Assembly: GCF_023701485.1 (NCBI RefSeq)
Contig: NZ_JAMQBK010000036.1
Span: 62,001-126,000, forward strand
Source of the DNA: Aporhodopirellula aestuarii
GTDB taxonomy: Bacteria > Planctomycetota > Planctomycetia > Pirellulales > Pirellulaceae
DNA: 64,000 bases
Reading direction: 5' to 3'
Shown here: piece after piece, positions 17,576 to 27,399 of the stretch
Layout: every line of letters begins with the position of its first letter
Numbering within the stretch: the first letter of the stretch is position 1
The notes under the pieces: model-generated
Database searches by the model: none
Seen by the model: the letters and a program-made list of their open reading frames with translations, nothing else
What the model was told of the DNA's origin: nothing
Position numbers and translations under genes: made by a program

Positions 17576-19030
17576 TTATCGGGAGATCTGGATCTGGTAT
17601 CCGCCCCGATTGTCCGCACGCTGAAATCGCCCGTCTTCGCCGGGAGCATCGTGAATACGAAACAAAAGCCAACTCGGTCGGTCGATTTGAACCGTTCGGA
17701 CGACTTCGGTCGCCGATGAAACACCGCTGGCGGCCAGACGGACCGCGGCATCGGGAGGCGATGTCACCGGAAGAATCTCGAGAGGGCTCACTTTTTTAAC
17801 GTCTGCCGAGGGGATCGGCAGCACGCATACCTGCAGTTGCCCGATCGGATACCCGCGGTGGTAATGAACGGTGATGCCCCCCGGGGTGCTGATCCAATCC
17901 CGCTGCTGAATGGGACCGGCCGCATCTTCCGTGTGATTGGCTTCCGCGGCGGCCTCGAGGTTTTCTTTGGCAACGATCGCACACTGCCCGCTCGCTCGAA
18001 TCTGAATCGTCCCCCCGGGGAACCAGGCCCCGGCCGATTGCCAGCCAAGCCCCGAATTGATCGTGAAGGTTTTCGGTTGTTCATCGTAGCGGGGGTCGTC
18101 CGTGGAAAGGTCGACCTGATACCGCTGGCGGTCAAAACCGTATTCCAGGTCATGGAGCCACAATTGCCATCTCGCTCGGAGGGCCGGCCACTGGCCACCG
18201 ATCTCACGAAAGAACCGAGTCGTGAACGCCGGGGATTGGTCGCGGCCCCGCTGTGCGGCGGAAATGTAAGCGTCGCGGGTGTCCCGGTACGAGGTAAACA
18301 TCAGCGCCGCGGCCCAGCACCACGTGTACGATTCAACATTGCCTTCGAGATCGGTCGGCAACTTCATCACGCTGGCGAGAGTCGGAAAACTGCCGGTTTG
18401 CCGTTGTTCATCGATCACCCGATACCGGCCCCACATCGCGGATTCTTCGCGGCTTCGCGGCAATTCGTTGATGCGGAATTGTGAGCCGGCTTGGGCTAGT
18501 AAACCATCTGCTGCGCCAGAGGTGGGCGAGAACTGAGAGGCGGGCCGGTTGCGATGTGTGCCGAGCAGTTCGGCGGTGCCTTCCATGTACCAACTCGGTC
18601 CGCCACCACCAAAAAGTTCAAACGTGAGTGCGTGCACGCCTTCGTGCAGCATCAAGTGACGGTTGTAATAAGCACTCGATTGATAGTTCACCCACACCGC
18701 CTTGGGCGTGGCGAAGCCGTTCTTAAACCGTGGGATGTGGTTGGGAAGATCACCGCTGCGGCGGAACGCGTCAGCGTCACGCATCAGGAAACCGTCAATG
18801 CTCCAGTTCGCGGCCCGCTCGGCAGGCAATCCCCAGAACGCCAGCCACTGAGGGACGGCGGCGTCAAACGATGCGACTAGGTCTTCGAGTAACCGTTCGT
18901 CCGCTACGTCGCTGGTCAGTCGCAAATGGACGCCCTGTCGGGTCAGGGTTTCCGCCGAACCGATGTTTGCGATGCCGAAAACGAAGAGTGAGAGCCAGAC
19001 GGCGAAGGCGAGTTTGGAATCCTGCGGCAT
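17576..19030 (-). CDS. Secreted HExxH (gluzincin-like) metallopeptidase-like protein
   Basis: A 484-residue protein with a signal peptide (hydrophobic core AVWLSLFVFGIANIGSA, cleavage after about residue 26). The zinc motif HEGVH is at residues 129-133 (inside LMLHEGVHALTFELF), and a Glu-containing WYMEGTAE at about 148-154 can supply the third ligand, as in gluzincins and the DUF1570/peptidase MA-like proteins of planctomycetes. The C-terminal half (about 300-484) is strand-rich with no recognised domain. It precedes the GspK-like gene by 47 bases on the same strand and may be co-transcribed, so it could be a substrate or accessory of that machine, but this is only context. The start ATG at 19030 gives a proper signal peptide. 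Confidence 0.75.
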   Translation of the reverse strand: MPQDSKLAFAVWLSLFVFGIANIGSAETLTRQGVHLRLTSDVADERLLEDLVASFDAAVPQWLAFWGLPAERAANWSIDGFLMRDADAFRRSGDLPNHIPRFKNGFATPKAVWVNYQSSAYYNRHLMLHEGVHALTFELFGGGGPSWYMEGTAELLGTHRNRPASQFSPTSGAADGLLAQAGSQFRINELPRSREESAMWGRYRVIDEQRQTGSFPTLASVMKLPTDLEGNVESYTWCWAAALMFTSYRDTRDAYISAAQRGRDQSPAFTTRFFREIGGQWPALRARWQLWLHDLEYGFDRQRYQVDLSTDDPRYDEQPKTFTINSGLGWQSAGAWFPGGTIQIRASGQCAIVAKENLEAAAEANHTEDAAGPIQQRDWISTPGGITVHYHRGYPIGQLQVCVLPIPSADVKKVSPLEILPVTSPPDAAVRLAASGVSSATEVVRTVQIDRPSWLLFRIHDAPGEDGRFQRADNRGGYQIQISR

Positions 19031-19051
19031 TTCCGTTTTACGCTCCCCGAT

Positions 19052-19318
19052 TCAAAAAACGCGGGCAGTTTCTAATCGGCCCATCGACTCGACGTTCCCA
19101 AGCGGACGTTTGGGAACGCAGCGGTTGGCGGTGGTGGCAGTTTCGATCGAAGGGATGCATCCGCCCAGAATACCCCGCGTGCCCCCGAAATGAAACGGTT
19201 TTGCAAGCAGTTCACCCCATTCCGGTGGCCGCCAGGTGTCATATCCGTCATGCCCGCCGCCCGGTTGTGGGCGGTATCCGAATGGGCCGCGTTCGCTTGC
19301 GGCGTTTGGATGGGGCAT
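19052..19318 (-). CDS. Possible small Gly-rich protein (88 residues)
   Basis: The only plausible gene in the 428-base gap between the peptidase and rlmKL genes. It starts with ATG at 19318 preceded closely by AAGGAA. The product is Gly/Pro-rich (YRPQPGGGHDGYDTWRPPEW), ends without a membrane segment, and is unrecognised. Overlapping frames exist in the same gap, so coding status is doubtful. Nothing else is seen in this gap. Confidence 0.25.
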   Translation of the reverse strand: MPHPNAASERGPFGYRPQPGGGHDGYDTWRPPEWGELLAKPFHFGGTRGILGGCIPSIETATTANRCVPKRPLGNVESMGRLETARVF

Positions 19319-19458
19319 TTCCTTCTCTTGCCGCGGCTTTGCCTCTGATCAGATAACAAGGGCCTGTGGCCAAAATATTGTGGGCAATCCTGCGATTTCA
19401 AGCCGTGTCCGCGACGTATGACGCACCATCCCTCACCCGCATTTTCGTGTTCACGACC

Positions 19459-21756
19459 TCACTTCAGGATCTTCCAGCAGCGGTGGATGCGGCGGTTGCG
19501 ATACTCATCGGGTACCGTTTGTTTGGATATCTCGTGGACTGCAGACGCTGCCAAAGCTGCTGAATCGAACTTGAAGCGGCGGAAGTTTGTCGAGAAGTAA
19601 ATCACGCCACCGGGACGCACCAGTTTCAAGACGTTGTTGAGCAGCGGCACGGCGTCGGTTTGTACATTCCAATCCTCGTCGGTGCGTTTGCTGTTGGAAA
19701 ACGTTGGCGGATCGCAAACGACGAGGTCATAGACTTCTCCCGGTTTGTGTCGACGGATGAATTCGCTGATGTCCATCGCGGCGAACTGATGTTGGGGGCC
19801 GTCGAGCCCGTTGGCTTGGAGGTTTTCTTGCGCCCAATCTAAGTAATTCTGCGACAAGTCCACGCTCGTTGTTGACGCGGCGCCGCCAGCGGCGGCATAG
19901 GTCGTGAATGAGCCGGTGTAGGCAAAAAGGTTCAGGAAGTGTTTTCCTGCCGCTTGGTCGCGAACCATTTGGCGGGTGACGCGGTGGTCGAGAAACAGTC
20001 CCGTGTCGATGTAGTCGGCGAGGTTGACGAGGAAGGTCAGCCCGCCTTCTTGGACGGGGAACTTACGATCCGTTGCCGCGACCTTCTCGTGCTGCGTCTT
20101 TCCGCGTTGACGAGAACGCCGTTTGAGAAACACGTTTTCCTTGGGGACATCGAGTGCTTCGCCTGCGGTGGCCGCCATCAGATCAAGCCAGCTCGCGTGG
20201 CTGGCGGCGTCGCGATCGTGGGGCCGCTCGAATTCGCTCAGGTGCAGGTGATTTTCGTATCGATCAACGACGAGAGGGATTTCGGGAATGTCACGTTCGT
20301 AAAGCCGGTAACACGTGATGTTCCGCCGCGTCATCATGCGGCGAAAGTGTTTCGCACGCTTCCGCAATCGCGTCGCGAACAAGTCAGCTTGATGTTGAGC
20401 GTTCTCGGGCAACGCACCAAACGCGGCGGTGCCGACCGCGTGGACATAGGGCTTGGCCGTTCGCGGCGGCTCCGGTTTGGACTCAACCTCTTGCGATGCG
20501 ACCTTCCCCGCCCATGGGCTTTTTGCTGAAACCGGTTCGACGTCTGATGCGGGAGCATCAAGTTGCTCGGGCGGAGCCGTTTCCTCTGTCGGGGTGGCCG
20601 TTCGCCCCGATTCGCCGAGCACCGGTTTGGGGCCTTGGAATTGGTAGTAGGTGCACTCGATCCGTCCGTTATAGAGTTTACGGCGTCGGTCGGCTTGCCG
20701 CCCCAGCACCTTTTCAAACGCGCCGAAGGACGTCAGGAAATAGAACGACCAGGTCGGCAAGTGTCTGAGCACGTGAGGAATTGCGGCGTAGAGCTCTTCG
20801 ATCTCCCAGTCGCGGCCCAGTCGCATTCCGTAAGGCGGGTTGGTGATCATGCAGCCAAAGCGACGGCTGCTTTTGAGATCGCGGACGTCGGCGGTTTCGA
20901 AGTGCACATCAGCGGTGACTCCGGCGGCCTCTGCGTTTTCGCGAGCAAAACGCAGCACGCGAAAATCGGTGTCGCTGCCGAGTAGTCGCTGCGGCAAGGG
21001 CTCGAGTACGTTCTGTAACGCTTCGGTGCGAAGTTGCAGCAGCGTCTCGCGTGGTGAATCGGGCCATTGTTCGAATGCAAAGTCGCGTGATTGTCCGGGC
21101 GCCATGTTGCGACCGATCATCGCCGCTTCGATCAAGATCGTTCCGCTGCCGCAGAAGGGATCAACGAGCGGGCGATCGCGTTTCCAATAACTCAACATCA
21201 CCATCGCGGCAGCGAGCGTTTCTTTGAGCGGCGCGGCGGTGACGTTGGAGCGGTAACCTCTCCGGTGCAGTCCACGTCCTGTCGAGTCGATCGTGATCGT
21301 CGCGGTGTCTTTGAGTAGCGCGACGTCGATTTTGAATTGCGGCCCGGTCTCGGGCAGCGACTCGGTTTGATGGTCGCGCCGCATCGCATCCACGATCGCG
21401 CGTTTGATCGCGCGTTGGCACGCGGGCACGCTCGTGAGCGTGGATTTGACGCTGCGTCCGGTGACGGGGAACTCGGCATCGGCGGGCAGCCAGTCACCCC
21501 ATGGGAGTGCTTTGGTCGTTTCAAACAATGCGTCAAAGTCTGCCGCGGGGAATTCGGCGACACGGATCGTCACGCGATCGGCGCAGCGCAGCCAAAGATT
21601 CGTTTTGGCGACGGTTTCCATGTCGCCTTGAAAGTGAACCCGTCCGGACTCACCGATCGTCGACTCGATACCGAGTGCCGTCAGTTCACGTCGAACGACA
21701 GCCTCGAGCCCAAAGGCACACACGGCGATGAGGTCGAATGTTTGCGAGGGGTTCAT
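19459..21756 (-). CDS. rlmL: Bifunctional 23S rRNA methyltransferase RlmKL
   Basis: A 765-residue fusion of two S-adenosylmethionine methyltransferases that modify 23S rRNA, as in E. coli RlmKL (m2G2445 and m7G2069). Seen: an N-terminal ferredoxin-like/THUMP region (about 1-165), DPFCGSGTILIEAA as SAM motif I at about 200, and the N2-guanine catalytic motif NPPYG at about 305. After an Ala/Pro-rich linker of about 60 residues comes the RlmK half with the FLNLFAYTGSFTTYAAAGGA motif and DPPTFSNSK at about 685. The linker between halves is longer than in E. coli. ATG at 21756. It stands alone between the tsf terminator and the following gap. Confidence 0.93.
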   Translation of the reverse strand: MNPSQTFDLIAVCAFGLEAVVRRELTALGIESTIGESGRVHFQGDMETVAKTNLWLRCADRVTIRVAEFPAADFDALFETTKALPWGDWLPADAEFPVTGRSVKSTLTSVPACQRAIKRAIVDAMRRDHQTESLPETGPQFKIDVALLKDTATITIDSTGRGLHRRGYRSNVTAAPLKETLAAAMVMLSYWKRDRPLVDPFCGSGTILIEAAMIGRNMAPGQSRDFAFEQWPDSPRETLLQLRTEALQNVLEPLPQRLLGSDTDFRVLRFARENAEAAGVTADVHFETADVRDLKSSRRFGCMITNPPYGMRLGRDWEIEELYAAIPHVLRHLPTWSFYFLTSFGAFEKVLGRQADRRRKLYNGRIECTYYQFQGPKPVLGESGRTATPTEETAPPEQLDAPASDVEPVSAKSPWAGKVASQEVESKPEPPRTAKPYVHAVGTAAFGALPENAQHQADLFATRLRKRAKHFRRMMTRRNITCYRLYERDIPEIPLVVDRYENHLHLSEFERPHDRDAASHASWLDLMAATAGEALDVPKENVFLKRRSRQRGKTQHEKVAATDRKFPVQEGGLTFLVNLADYIDTGLFLDHRVTRQMVRDQAAGKHFLNLFAYTGSFTTYAAAGGAASTTSVDLSQNYLDWAQENLQANGLDGPQHQFAAMDISEFIRRHKPGEVYDLVVCDPPTFSNSKRTDEDWNVQTDAVPLLNNVLKLVRPGGVIYFSTNFRRFKFDSAALAASAVHEISKQTVPDEYRNRRIHRCWKILK

Positions 21757-21869
21757 GAGTGGTGCGTGGTTGAAGATGTTCGTTCGTAGGGAATCGCATA
21801 CGGATTCCGTCTCGACGTTGAGTGCGTTGGGGTGTTCGTCGTTGGGTGGAGCGGTTGACGTTGTGGCAT

Positions 21870-21901
21870 AAAAAAACGGCTCCAGCGGACTGGAGCCGTT
21901 T
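21870..21901 (-). terminator. Rho-independent terminator of the rpsB-tsf operon
   Basis: A perfect 12-bp stem (21874-21885 with 21890-21901, four-base loop) is followed, on the minus strand, by seven T (complement of 21870-21876). It lies about 40 bases past the tsf stop and is the clearest intrinsic terminator in the window. Confidence 0.9.
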
Positions 21902-21942
21902 CGTGTCTTTCATGTTAATACGAAAGTCAGCGTTTCGAGCGA

Positions 21943-22920
21943 CTAGTTAACCGCAACGCGTTTGAATTCGATGATTTCAGCTTCCGGGCTGAAATCTTTG
22001 ACGGCAGCTTCGACGGTCTTGGTGTCGTCGAGTGCGTAGAACTGGCTCAGCAGGCAACGTTCTTGGTCCAACGCGGTGTTGTCGGCGATGAAACGATCGA
22101 GTTTGCCCGGGATGATTTTGTCCCAGATCTTTTCTGGTTTGCCTTCGGCCTTGAGCTCGGCTTTGATCGCTTCTTCGGTCGCAGCCATGACTTCTGGCGT
22201 CAACTGACGACGGCTGGCGTACTGAGGAACGTTCTTGACCGGTTTGCCGAGGTTCTCTTTGGCGTTGAGTTCGTTTTCGGCGATGATCTGTGCCCGCAGA
22301 GCTTCGGTTTCCTTCTCGACGAATTCGGCGTCGAATTCATCGGGATGCAGGATCGATGGCTTCATCGCTGCGATGTGCATTGCCACGCCGCGGAAGAACT
22401 GAGGTGCGTCTTCTTTGCCGCCGTCTTTGTAGGAAACCAAGACGCCGATCTTGCTGCCCGCGTGGATGTACGAAGCGATGTTGTCGCCTTCGACGACTTG
22501 GACATCGCAGACTTCGATCTTTTCACCGGTGCGACCGGTTTCGGTAACGAGGTGCTCTTTGACGGTGGTGCCTTCGATGCTCAGGTCGTTCACTTCGTCC
22601 TTGGTGCTAACGCCATTTTCCATCGCGAGCTTGGCAACCCGCTCGGTCAAAGCGATGAAGTTTTCATTCTTGGCGACGAAGTCGGTTTCGCAGCTGAGGG
22701 CGAGCAGCATGCCTTTTTTGCCTTCGGTCAACGCCACGACGACACCTTCGTTGGCGTCACGATCGGCACGCTTTTCAGCGACTTTTTGGCCTTTTTTGCG
22801 AAGGTAATCGAGTGCACCTTCCATGTCGCCGCCGGATTCTTGCAACGCCTTCTTGCAATCCATCATGCCAGCGCCGGTTGATTTTCTCAACTCGCTAACG
22901 TCTTTTGCAGAAATGCTCAT
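21943..22920 (-). CDS. tsf: Translation elongation factor Ts
   Basis: Guanine-nucleotide exchange factor for EF-Tu, 325 residues. The N-terminal UBA-type domain with VSELRKSTGAGMMDCKKAL is diagnostic, followed by RKKGQKVAEKRADRDANEG and the core ETDFVAKNENF that contacts EF-Tu. It ends in the second core subdomain and C-terminal FSPEAEIIEFKRVAVN. It is longer than E. coli EF-Ts (283) through inserts in the core. ATG at 22920 has AGGAAG upstream. It is the second gene of the rpsB-tsf operon, with a 287-base gap after rpsB that is long for this operon and holds no gene, and it is followed by the terminator at 21870-21901. Confidence 0.97.
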   Translation of the reverse strand: MSISAKDVSELRKSTGAGMMDCKKALQESGGDMEGALDYLRKKGQKVAEKRADRDANEGVVVALTEGKKGMLLALSCETDFVAKNENFIALTERVAKLAMENGVSTKDEVNDLSIEGTTVKEHLVTETGRTGEKIEVCDVQVVEGDNIASYIHAGSKIGVLVSYKDGGKEDAPQFFRGVAMHIAAMKPSILHPDEFDAEFVEKETEALRAQIIAENELNAKENLGKPVKNVPQYASRRQLTPEVMAATEEAIKAELKAEGKPEKIWDKIIPGKLDRFIADNTALDQERCLLSQFYALDDTKTVEAAVKDFSPEAEIIEFKRVAVN

Positions 22921-23207
22921 TCTTTCTTCCTAACTAATTTTCGAGAGTCAACTGTGTTGATTGAGTGGGGGGTGATGAGTGAGATCTGGTTTCCGCCTGC
23001 AAGGCGGGTATCCTGGCCGCCCGCATCGCTGCTAGCAAGATGAGGCTGTGGTATCACCCCAGCCACGAGAACGGCGCCATAGAAATACTCGACCGTCGAT
23101 TCGAACAGCCCATTGAGAGCTGAATCAGAGCCGACGAATCGCGGAAGTCAGGCGACTTCCACGATTTCGAATCCGAAAGTTTCGGGAACTTTCGTTAGAG
23201 ACAACAA

Positions 23208-24008
23208 TTACTCGGCAGCAGGTTCGGCTGTAGCTGCTTCTTCAACGGCAGGCTCGGCTGCCGGTGCGGCGGCCTCTGGTGCTGCAGCGGCGGCAGGTGC
23301 GCCGGCGTCAGATGCTTGCGTTTGGACCTGGCTCTTGCCCGCGATAACCGCATCGGCGAGTTCACGCATGATCATTTCGACGCTGCGGATACCGTCGTCG
23401 TTACCGGGGATCGGCAAATCGATGAGGCTCGGGTCGCTGTCGGTATCGATCAGTGCCACGGTGGTGATGCCGAGACGTTTGGCTTCACGAACCGCGTTAC
23501 GCTCTTTGCCTGGGTCGACGACGAACATCACTTCGGGCAAGCGGTTCATGGTCCGCAGACCGTTCAGGTTGCGGTACATCTTGCGATACTCGCGGTTGAG
23601 CGAGGATTGCATTTTCTTGCTGTATTCGTGGATGCGATCGCTGCTGCGAAGTGCTTCGAGTTCTTCCAATCGACCCAGTCGGCTGCGAATGGTGCGGAAG
23701 TTGGTCAACGTACCACCGAGCCAACGTTCGCTGGCGAACGGCATTCCGCAACGCAGTGACTGCTCTTCGACTGCTTCACCCGCTTGGCGTTTGGTGCCGA
23801 CGAAAAGGATCAGGCTGCCGCCCGCTGCGACTTGCGAAAGATACTTCTTGGCTCGCAGGAGTCCGCGGAGAGTTTCGCGAATATCGAGGATGTGGATTTG
23901 GTTTTTCTTGCCGAAGATGTAGGGAGCCATCTTCGGGTTCCAGAGACTGGTGCGGTGTCCAAAGTGGACGCCCGATTCGATCATCTCTTTAACAATTTCG
24001 TTCGCCAT
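23208..24008 (-). CDS. rpsB: Small ribosomal subunit protein uS2
   Basis: Ribosomal protein S2, 266 residues. Seen: [25 protein letters not shown], the [13 protein letters not shown] segment, the [15 protein letters not shown] region and the [19 protein letters not shown] block, all standard. The last 40 residues are an Ala/Pro/Glu-rich extension absent from the E. coli protein, probably disordered on the ribosome surface. ATG at 24008 begins the conserved sequence; nine extra upstream codons are rejected. First gene of the rpsB-tsf operon. A small hairpin sits just before the start and may take part in autoregulation by S2, as known in other bacteria. Confidence 0.97.
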   Translation of the reverse strand: MANEIVKEMIESGVHFGHRTSLWNPKMAPYIFGKKNQIHILDIRETLRGLLRAKKYLSQVAAGGSLILFVGTKRQAGEAVEEQSLRCGMPFASERWLGGTLTNFRTIRSRLGRLEELEALRSSDRIHEYSKKMQSSLNREYRKMYRNLNGLRTMNRLPEVMFVVDPGKERNAVREAKRLGITTVALIDTDSDPSLIDLPIPGNDDGIRSVEMIMRELADAVIAGKSQVQTQASDAGAPAAAAAPEAAAPAAEPAVEEAATAEPAAE

Positions 24009-24017
24009 CAGTTTTAT

Positions 24018-24033
24018 GCCCGTCTCTTCGGGC
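24018..24033 (-). promoter_or_regulatory. Leader hairpin upstream of rpsB
   Basis: GCCCG (24018-24022) pairs with CGGGC (24029-24033) around a six-base loop, ending nine bases before the rpsB ATG. Other rpsB leaders are regulated by S2 binding; whether this one is cannot be told. The 294-base gap to the rhodanese gene holds this hairpin and no gene. Confidence 0.3.
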
Positions 24034-24302
24034 AATCTCCAGGTTGGTTCTATTCACATCGGGTTCGAGAATACAGGCTCATCGTCAAGACGACGGCTGA
24101 TTCCAGAGCATTTTGGCGGCACCCCCGGTTACACCGGTCAGAAGCCACATTAACGCCCTTCGCCCCACCAAGGACATGAAAGATAAAGGGGAATTGGGGC
24201 CGGGGCAGAAATTACCTCCGGCGTATCGGAACGCGAAATGCTAGAAAACGAAACGTTTTTCCACAACCCCAACGCGTTTCTCTCGGGCGATCTGAGCCGA
24301 AA

Positions 24303-24647
24303 TTAATATCGCGGAATCGACGGATCGATTTTTTGCGACCACTGGTCGATCCCGCCGGCCATGTTCTGAACGCGTGTGAACCCGATACTCCGCAACGCCT
24401 GGGTTACCTGCATGCTGCGCCCGCCATGGTGGCACTGCACCACGATGTGGTCGTTTTTGTGGGGTTCCAGCTCATTGAGCCGGGTTCGCAGCTCGCTCAT
24501 GGGCAGCAATCGCGAGCCTTCAATGCGGGCGGTTTCATATTCGTGAGGCTCACGAACGTCGAGCAAAATGAACTCATCCCCGGACTTTTGGAGGGCCTCC
24601 ACGTCGGTGACAGAGACCTCGATGGGCAGTTCGTTGGAATGATTCAT
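24303..24647 (-). CDS. Single-domain rhodanese (sulfurtransferase)
   Basis: A 114-residue stand-alone rhodanese domain. Seen: FILLDVREPHEYETARIEGS at about 27-46, the active-site loop with Cys72 in VQCHHGGRSMQV, and the closing MAGGIDQWSQKID. The six-residue loop after Cys with Arg matches thiosulfate or persulfide sulfurtransferases such as GlpE and PspE. No signal peptide, so it is cytoplasmic. It begins 12 bases after the nitrilase-family gene on the same strand and is probably co-transcribed with it. Its sulfur donor and acceptor are unknown. Confidence 0.9.
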   Translation of the reverse strand: MNHSNELPIEVSVTDVEALQKSGDEFILLDVREPHEYETARIEGSRLLPMSELRTRLNELEPHKNDHIVVQCHHGGRSMQVTQALRSIGFTRVQNMAGGIDQWSQKIDPSIPRY

Positions 24648-24659
24648 AGGTGATCGGGC

Positions 24660-25514
24660 TCAATCGTGGGGCAAATCGGGTTGGACGGGGTGAGTCAGCG
24701 TATCGTAAAACTCAGGACGCCTGTCGGCAAACCGGTCGATCACATGCTTGCCGGTCGTGCGTTCGATGCGTTTGTTGCGTGCCTTCGCCAACTCCACTTC
24801 CGCATACAGAATCGCGGGTTCGGCGCCGGGGGCTCGAGCGAGTTCGACCCCGTCGGGACCGCAGATGGAGCTCAGGCCGCAGAAATCGAAGCCTCTTTCG
24901 TGACCGATCCGGTTTGCGGCCACAAAAAACAAGTGATTCTCCATGCTGCGGGCGGGCGGCACGATTTCGGCGGTTCGAAATGCCCCGACCGGCCAATTCG
25001 TGCCCAATGCGATGATATCCGCCCCGGCCAAACCGAGGGCCCGCATCGGTTCGGGGAACGAGATGTCGTAACAAATCCCGAGCCCGACTCGGGCCCCGTC
25101 TTTGCCCGGTAGAGTCCAGGCCTGATAAGGGATCTCACCCCGGTCGACGAATCGGTCGACCCCCAAATGCGGCAGATGCACCTTGTGATACCGGCCGATG
25201 ATGCTGCCGCCGGCGATAATGAGGGCGGCGTTATAAAGTTTTTCACCAACTCGAAGGAGGGTCCCGAGGGTGAGAGCGACACCCGTTCGTTGGGATGCCG
25301 CGATAATTTCGGCAATCTCCTCGGATTCTTCGCTGAGCGCAACGTCCCACGCCTCCTCGCGGCTGTCAAATGCGTAGCCGGTCAGCATGCATTCGGGAAA
25401 AACGGCGAGATCGACATGTTTGTCGCTGAGCTCATTGAGCGTGTTGAGAACGACCTTTTGATTCGCAGCAACGGCGGCAAATTGAATGTCGGTCTGGACG
25501 CAGGCTAACAACAT
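24660..25514 (-). CDS. Carbon-nitrogen hydrolase (nitrilase superfamily)
   Basis: A 284-residue cytoplasmic C-N hydrolase. The catalytic triad is visible: Glu41 in FPECMLTGY, Lys111 in RYHKVHLP, and the nucleophile Cys148 in GLGICYDISFPE. The sequence keeps the family order and length of omega-amidase, N-carbamoylputrescine amidase and similar enzymes; the C-terminal region (RNKRIERTTGKHVIDRFADRRPEFY) fits the aliphatic-amidase-like branch. Start ATG at 25514. The divergent sthA gene begins 183 bases away, so this gap likely holds both promoters. The rhodanese follows at once. The exact amide substrate cannot be assigned. Confidence 0.9.
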   Translation of the reverse strand: MLLACVQTDIQFAAVAANQKVVLNTLNELSDKHVDLAVFPECMLTGYAFDSREEAWDVALSEESEEIAEIIAASQRTGVALTLGTLLRVGEKLYNAALIIAGGSIIGRYHKVHLPHLGVDRFVDRGEIPYQAWTLPGKDGARVGLGICYDISFPEPMRALGLAGADIIALGTNWPVGAFRTAEIVPPARSMENHLFFVAANRIGHERGFDFCGLSSICGPDGVELARAPGAEPAILYAEVELAKARNKRIERTTGKHVIDRFADRRPEFYDTLTHPVQPDLPHD

Positions 25515-25696
25515 CGTAAAACCAAGGGCTAGCGGAACAAGAATGACAATTTGTTTTACTCGATCCTGATTCGACCAAAATCGTTAGGCTCGCGACACGT
25601 CCCTTGCCAAAAACAGGAAGCTCGAAATTGAGTTCGATCATTACACAGACGGTCTCGGAAGAATCAACGTGCGAACATGAGGTGGAGCCGCAACCA

Positions 25697-27097
25697 ATGA
25701 GCGAGGGCGAACGATCCAAGTTCGATTATGACCTGTTTGTGATCGGCACCGGTCCCGGCGGCGAGGGCGCAGCAATGCAGGCGGCCAAAGGCGGGTGGCG
25801 AGTTGGTGTCGCCGAACGCTATCGACAGATCGGTGGCGGCTGCACGCACTGGGGGACCATCCCCAGCAAAGCGCTTCGCTATGCGGTGACCAGCACGATG
25901 AGGTCGTTGAAAAATCCAGTCATGAGGGAACTCGGGTTTTCCGTTGCACCGACGATGGAGCAACTCGGACGCGGCACCCAAACGATCATCGGTCGTCAAG
26001 TCTCCATGCGGCAATCGTTCTACGACCGCAACAACGTGCCGATTCATCGCGGACAAGCCCGATTCGTCGATGAGCACACCGTCCGGATCGACAACGGTGA
26101 GCCGATCACGGCAGCGCACTTTGTTATCTCGACCGGTTCTCGACCGTATCGGCCGCCAGGTGTTGATTTTTCGCACCCGCGGATTTTTGACAGTGACACG
26201 ATTCTCGACATGAAGGATCGGCCCAGCTCGATCACCGTTTACGGCGCCGGCGTGATCGGTACCGAGTACGCGTCGATGTTCCGCAACCTCGGGATCAAGG
26301 TCAACCTGATCAACACCCGTTCTCAACTGCTCGAATTCCTCGACGATGAAATCATCGATGCGTTGTCGTATCACCTTCGAGACCAAGGTGTCATCATTCG
26401 GCACAACGAGGAGATGGAAAAGATCGAAGGCCGGTCTGATGGTGTCGTCTTGTATCTCAAGAGTGGCAAGGTTGTCAAAACAGATATTTTGCTGTGGGCG
26501 AATGGCCGCCAAGGCAACACGGACGATCTCGGTTTGCAAAACTTGCCGATCGAAGCCAACACTCGTGGCCAAATCGATGTCGATGATCAATTTCAAACTT
26601 GCCTGCCGCACATTTATGCCGTCGGCGATGTCATCGGTATCCCGTCCCTTGCCAGTGCCGCGTACACCCAAGGTCGGTCCGCGGGAATGCACATGCTCGG
26701 GCATTGCAGCGGTAATCTGCGACTGAACGATATCCCAACCGGCATCTACACGAGCCCCGAAATCAGTTCAGTCGGTGCAACCGAAAAAGAATTGACGGCG
26801 CAGTGCGTCCCTTATGAGGTCGGCCAAGCACAGTTCCGTTCGCTCGCTCGTGCCCAGATCACCGGTGAAACCGTGGGGATGTTGAAATTGTTGTTTCACC
26901 GTGAATCCAAACGGGTCCTCGGTGTGCATTGCTTTGGCGCCAATGCATCTGAAATCATTCATATCGGCCAAGCGATCATGAATCAGCCGGACGAACATAA
27001 CACGATCGAATACTTCATCGAGACGACGTTTAACTATCCCACGATGGCCGAGGCCTACCGGGTCGCGGCTCTTAACGGCATCAACCGGCTCTTTTAA
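25697..27097 (+). CDS. sthA: Soluble pyridine nucleotide transhydrogenase
   Basis: A 466-residue FAD-dependent transhydrogenase that exchanges reducing equivalents between NADPH and NAD+. Seen: the FAD motif [19 protein letters not shown], then [17 protein letters not shown]. Cys49 is present but the second redox Cys of disulfide reductases is replaced by Thr54, the mark of SthA. The NAD(P) site is [17 protein letters not shown]. The length equals that of E. coli SthA. ATG at 25697 has GGAG nine bases upstream; the frame continues up to a TTG at 25604, which is rejected. The DUF202 gene follows after five bases. Confidence 0.93.
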   Translation: MSEGERSKFDYDLFVIGTGPGGEGAAMQAAKGGWRVGVAERYRQIGGGCTHWGTIPSKALRYAVTSTMRSLKNPVMRELGFSVAPTMEQLGRGTQTIIGRQVSMRQSFYDRNNVPIHRGQARFVDEHTVRIDNGEPITAAHFVISTGSRPYRPPGVDFSHPRIFDSDTILDMKDRPSSITVYGAGVIGTEYASMFRNLGIKVNLINTRSQLLEFLDDEIIDALSYHLRDQGVIIRHNEEMEKIEGRSDGVVLYLKSGKVVKTDILLWANGRQGNTDDLGLQNLPIEANTRGQIDVDDQFQTCLPHIYAVGDVIGIPSLASAAYTQGRSAGMHMLGHCSGNLRLNDIPTGIYTSPEISSVGATEKELTAQCVPYEVGQAQFRSLARAQITGETVGMLKLLFHRESKRVLGVHCFGANASEIIHIGQAIMNQPDEHNTIEYFIETTFNYPTMAEAYRVAALNGINRLF

Positions 27098-27102
27098 CGG
27101 CA

Positions 27103-27399
27103 ATGTCAAACAACAATCAGAGCGACCAGGTGGAACCCGATCGACGCAACGAATTGGCGTTGTTTCGAACCGATCTTGCCAACGAAAGAACGCTGCTCGC
27201 CTATGGGCGGACGGCGTTGATGATGGCCGGAACGGGAGGGACGCTGATCAAGTTTTTTGGCGACTCACGAGATATGCTACTGCTCGGTTTCCTGCTGTTG
27301 GCGCTCGGTGCGGTGGTGTTCGTGATCGGCGCGATTCGATTTTTTCAGATGAAAAAGAAGATCAGCGGGCGAGGTCACATCGTCCGCAATATCACATAA
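27103..27399 (+). CDS. DUF202 (YidH-like) small membrane protein
   Basis: A 98-residue protein. The N terminus carries the DUF202 pattern LALFRTDLANERTLLAYGRTAL, then two membrane helices (about 45-62 and 63-85) and a Lys-rich end. The function of DUF202 is unknown; it is often taken to be an inner-membrane accessory. It begins five bases after sthA and so shares its operon. Its last 25 bases overlap the end of the convergent CitG/MdcB-like gene. Confidence 0.85.
   Translation: MSNNNQSDQVEPDRRNELALFRTDLANERTLLAYGRTALMMAGTGGTLIKFFGDSRDMLLLGFLLLALGAVVFVIGAIRFFQMKKKISGRGHIVRNIT

Noticed and set aside
22063-22881. 272-codon plus-strand frame
   Set aside because: Antisense shadow of tsf; product is Phe/Asp/Val-rich with no motif.
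25664-26704. 346-codon minus-strand frame
   Set aside because: Antisense shadow of sthA.
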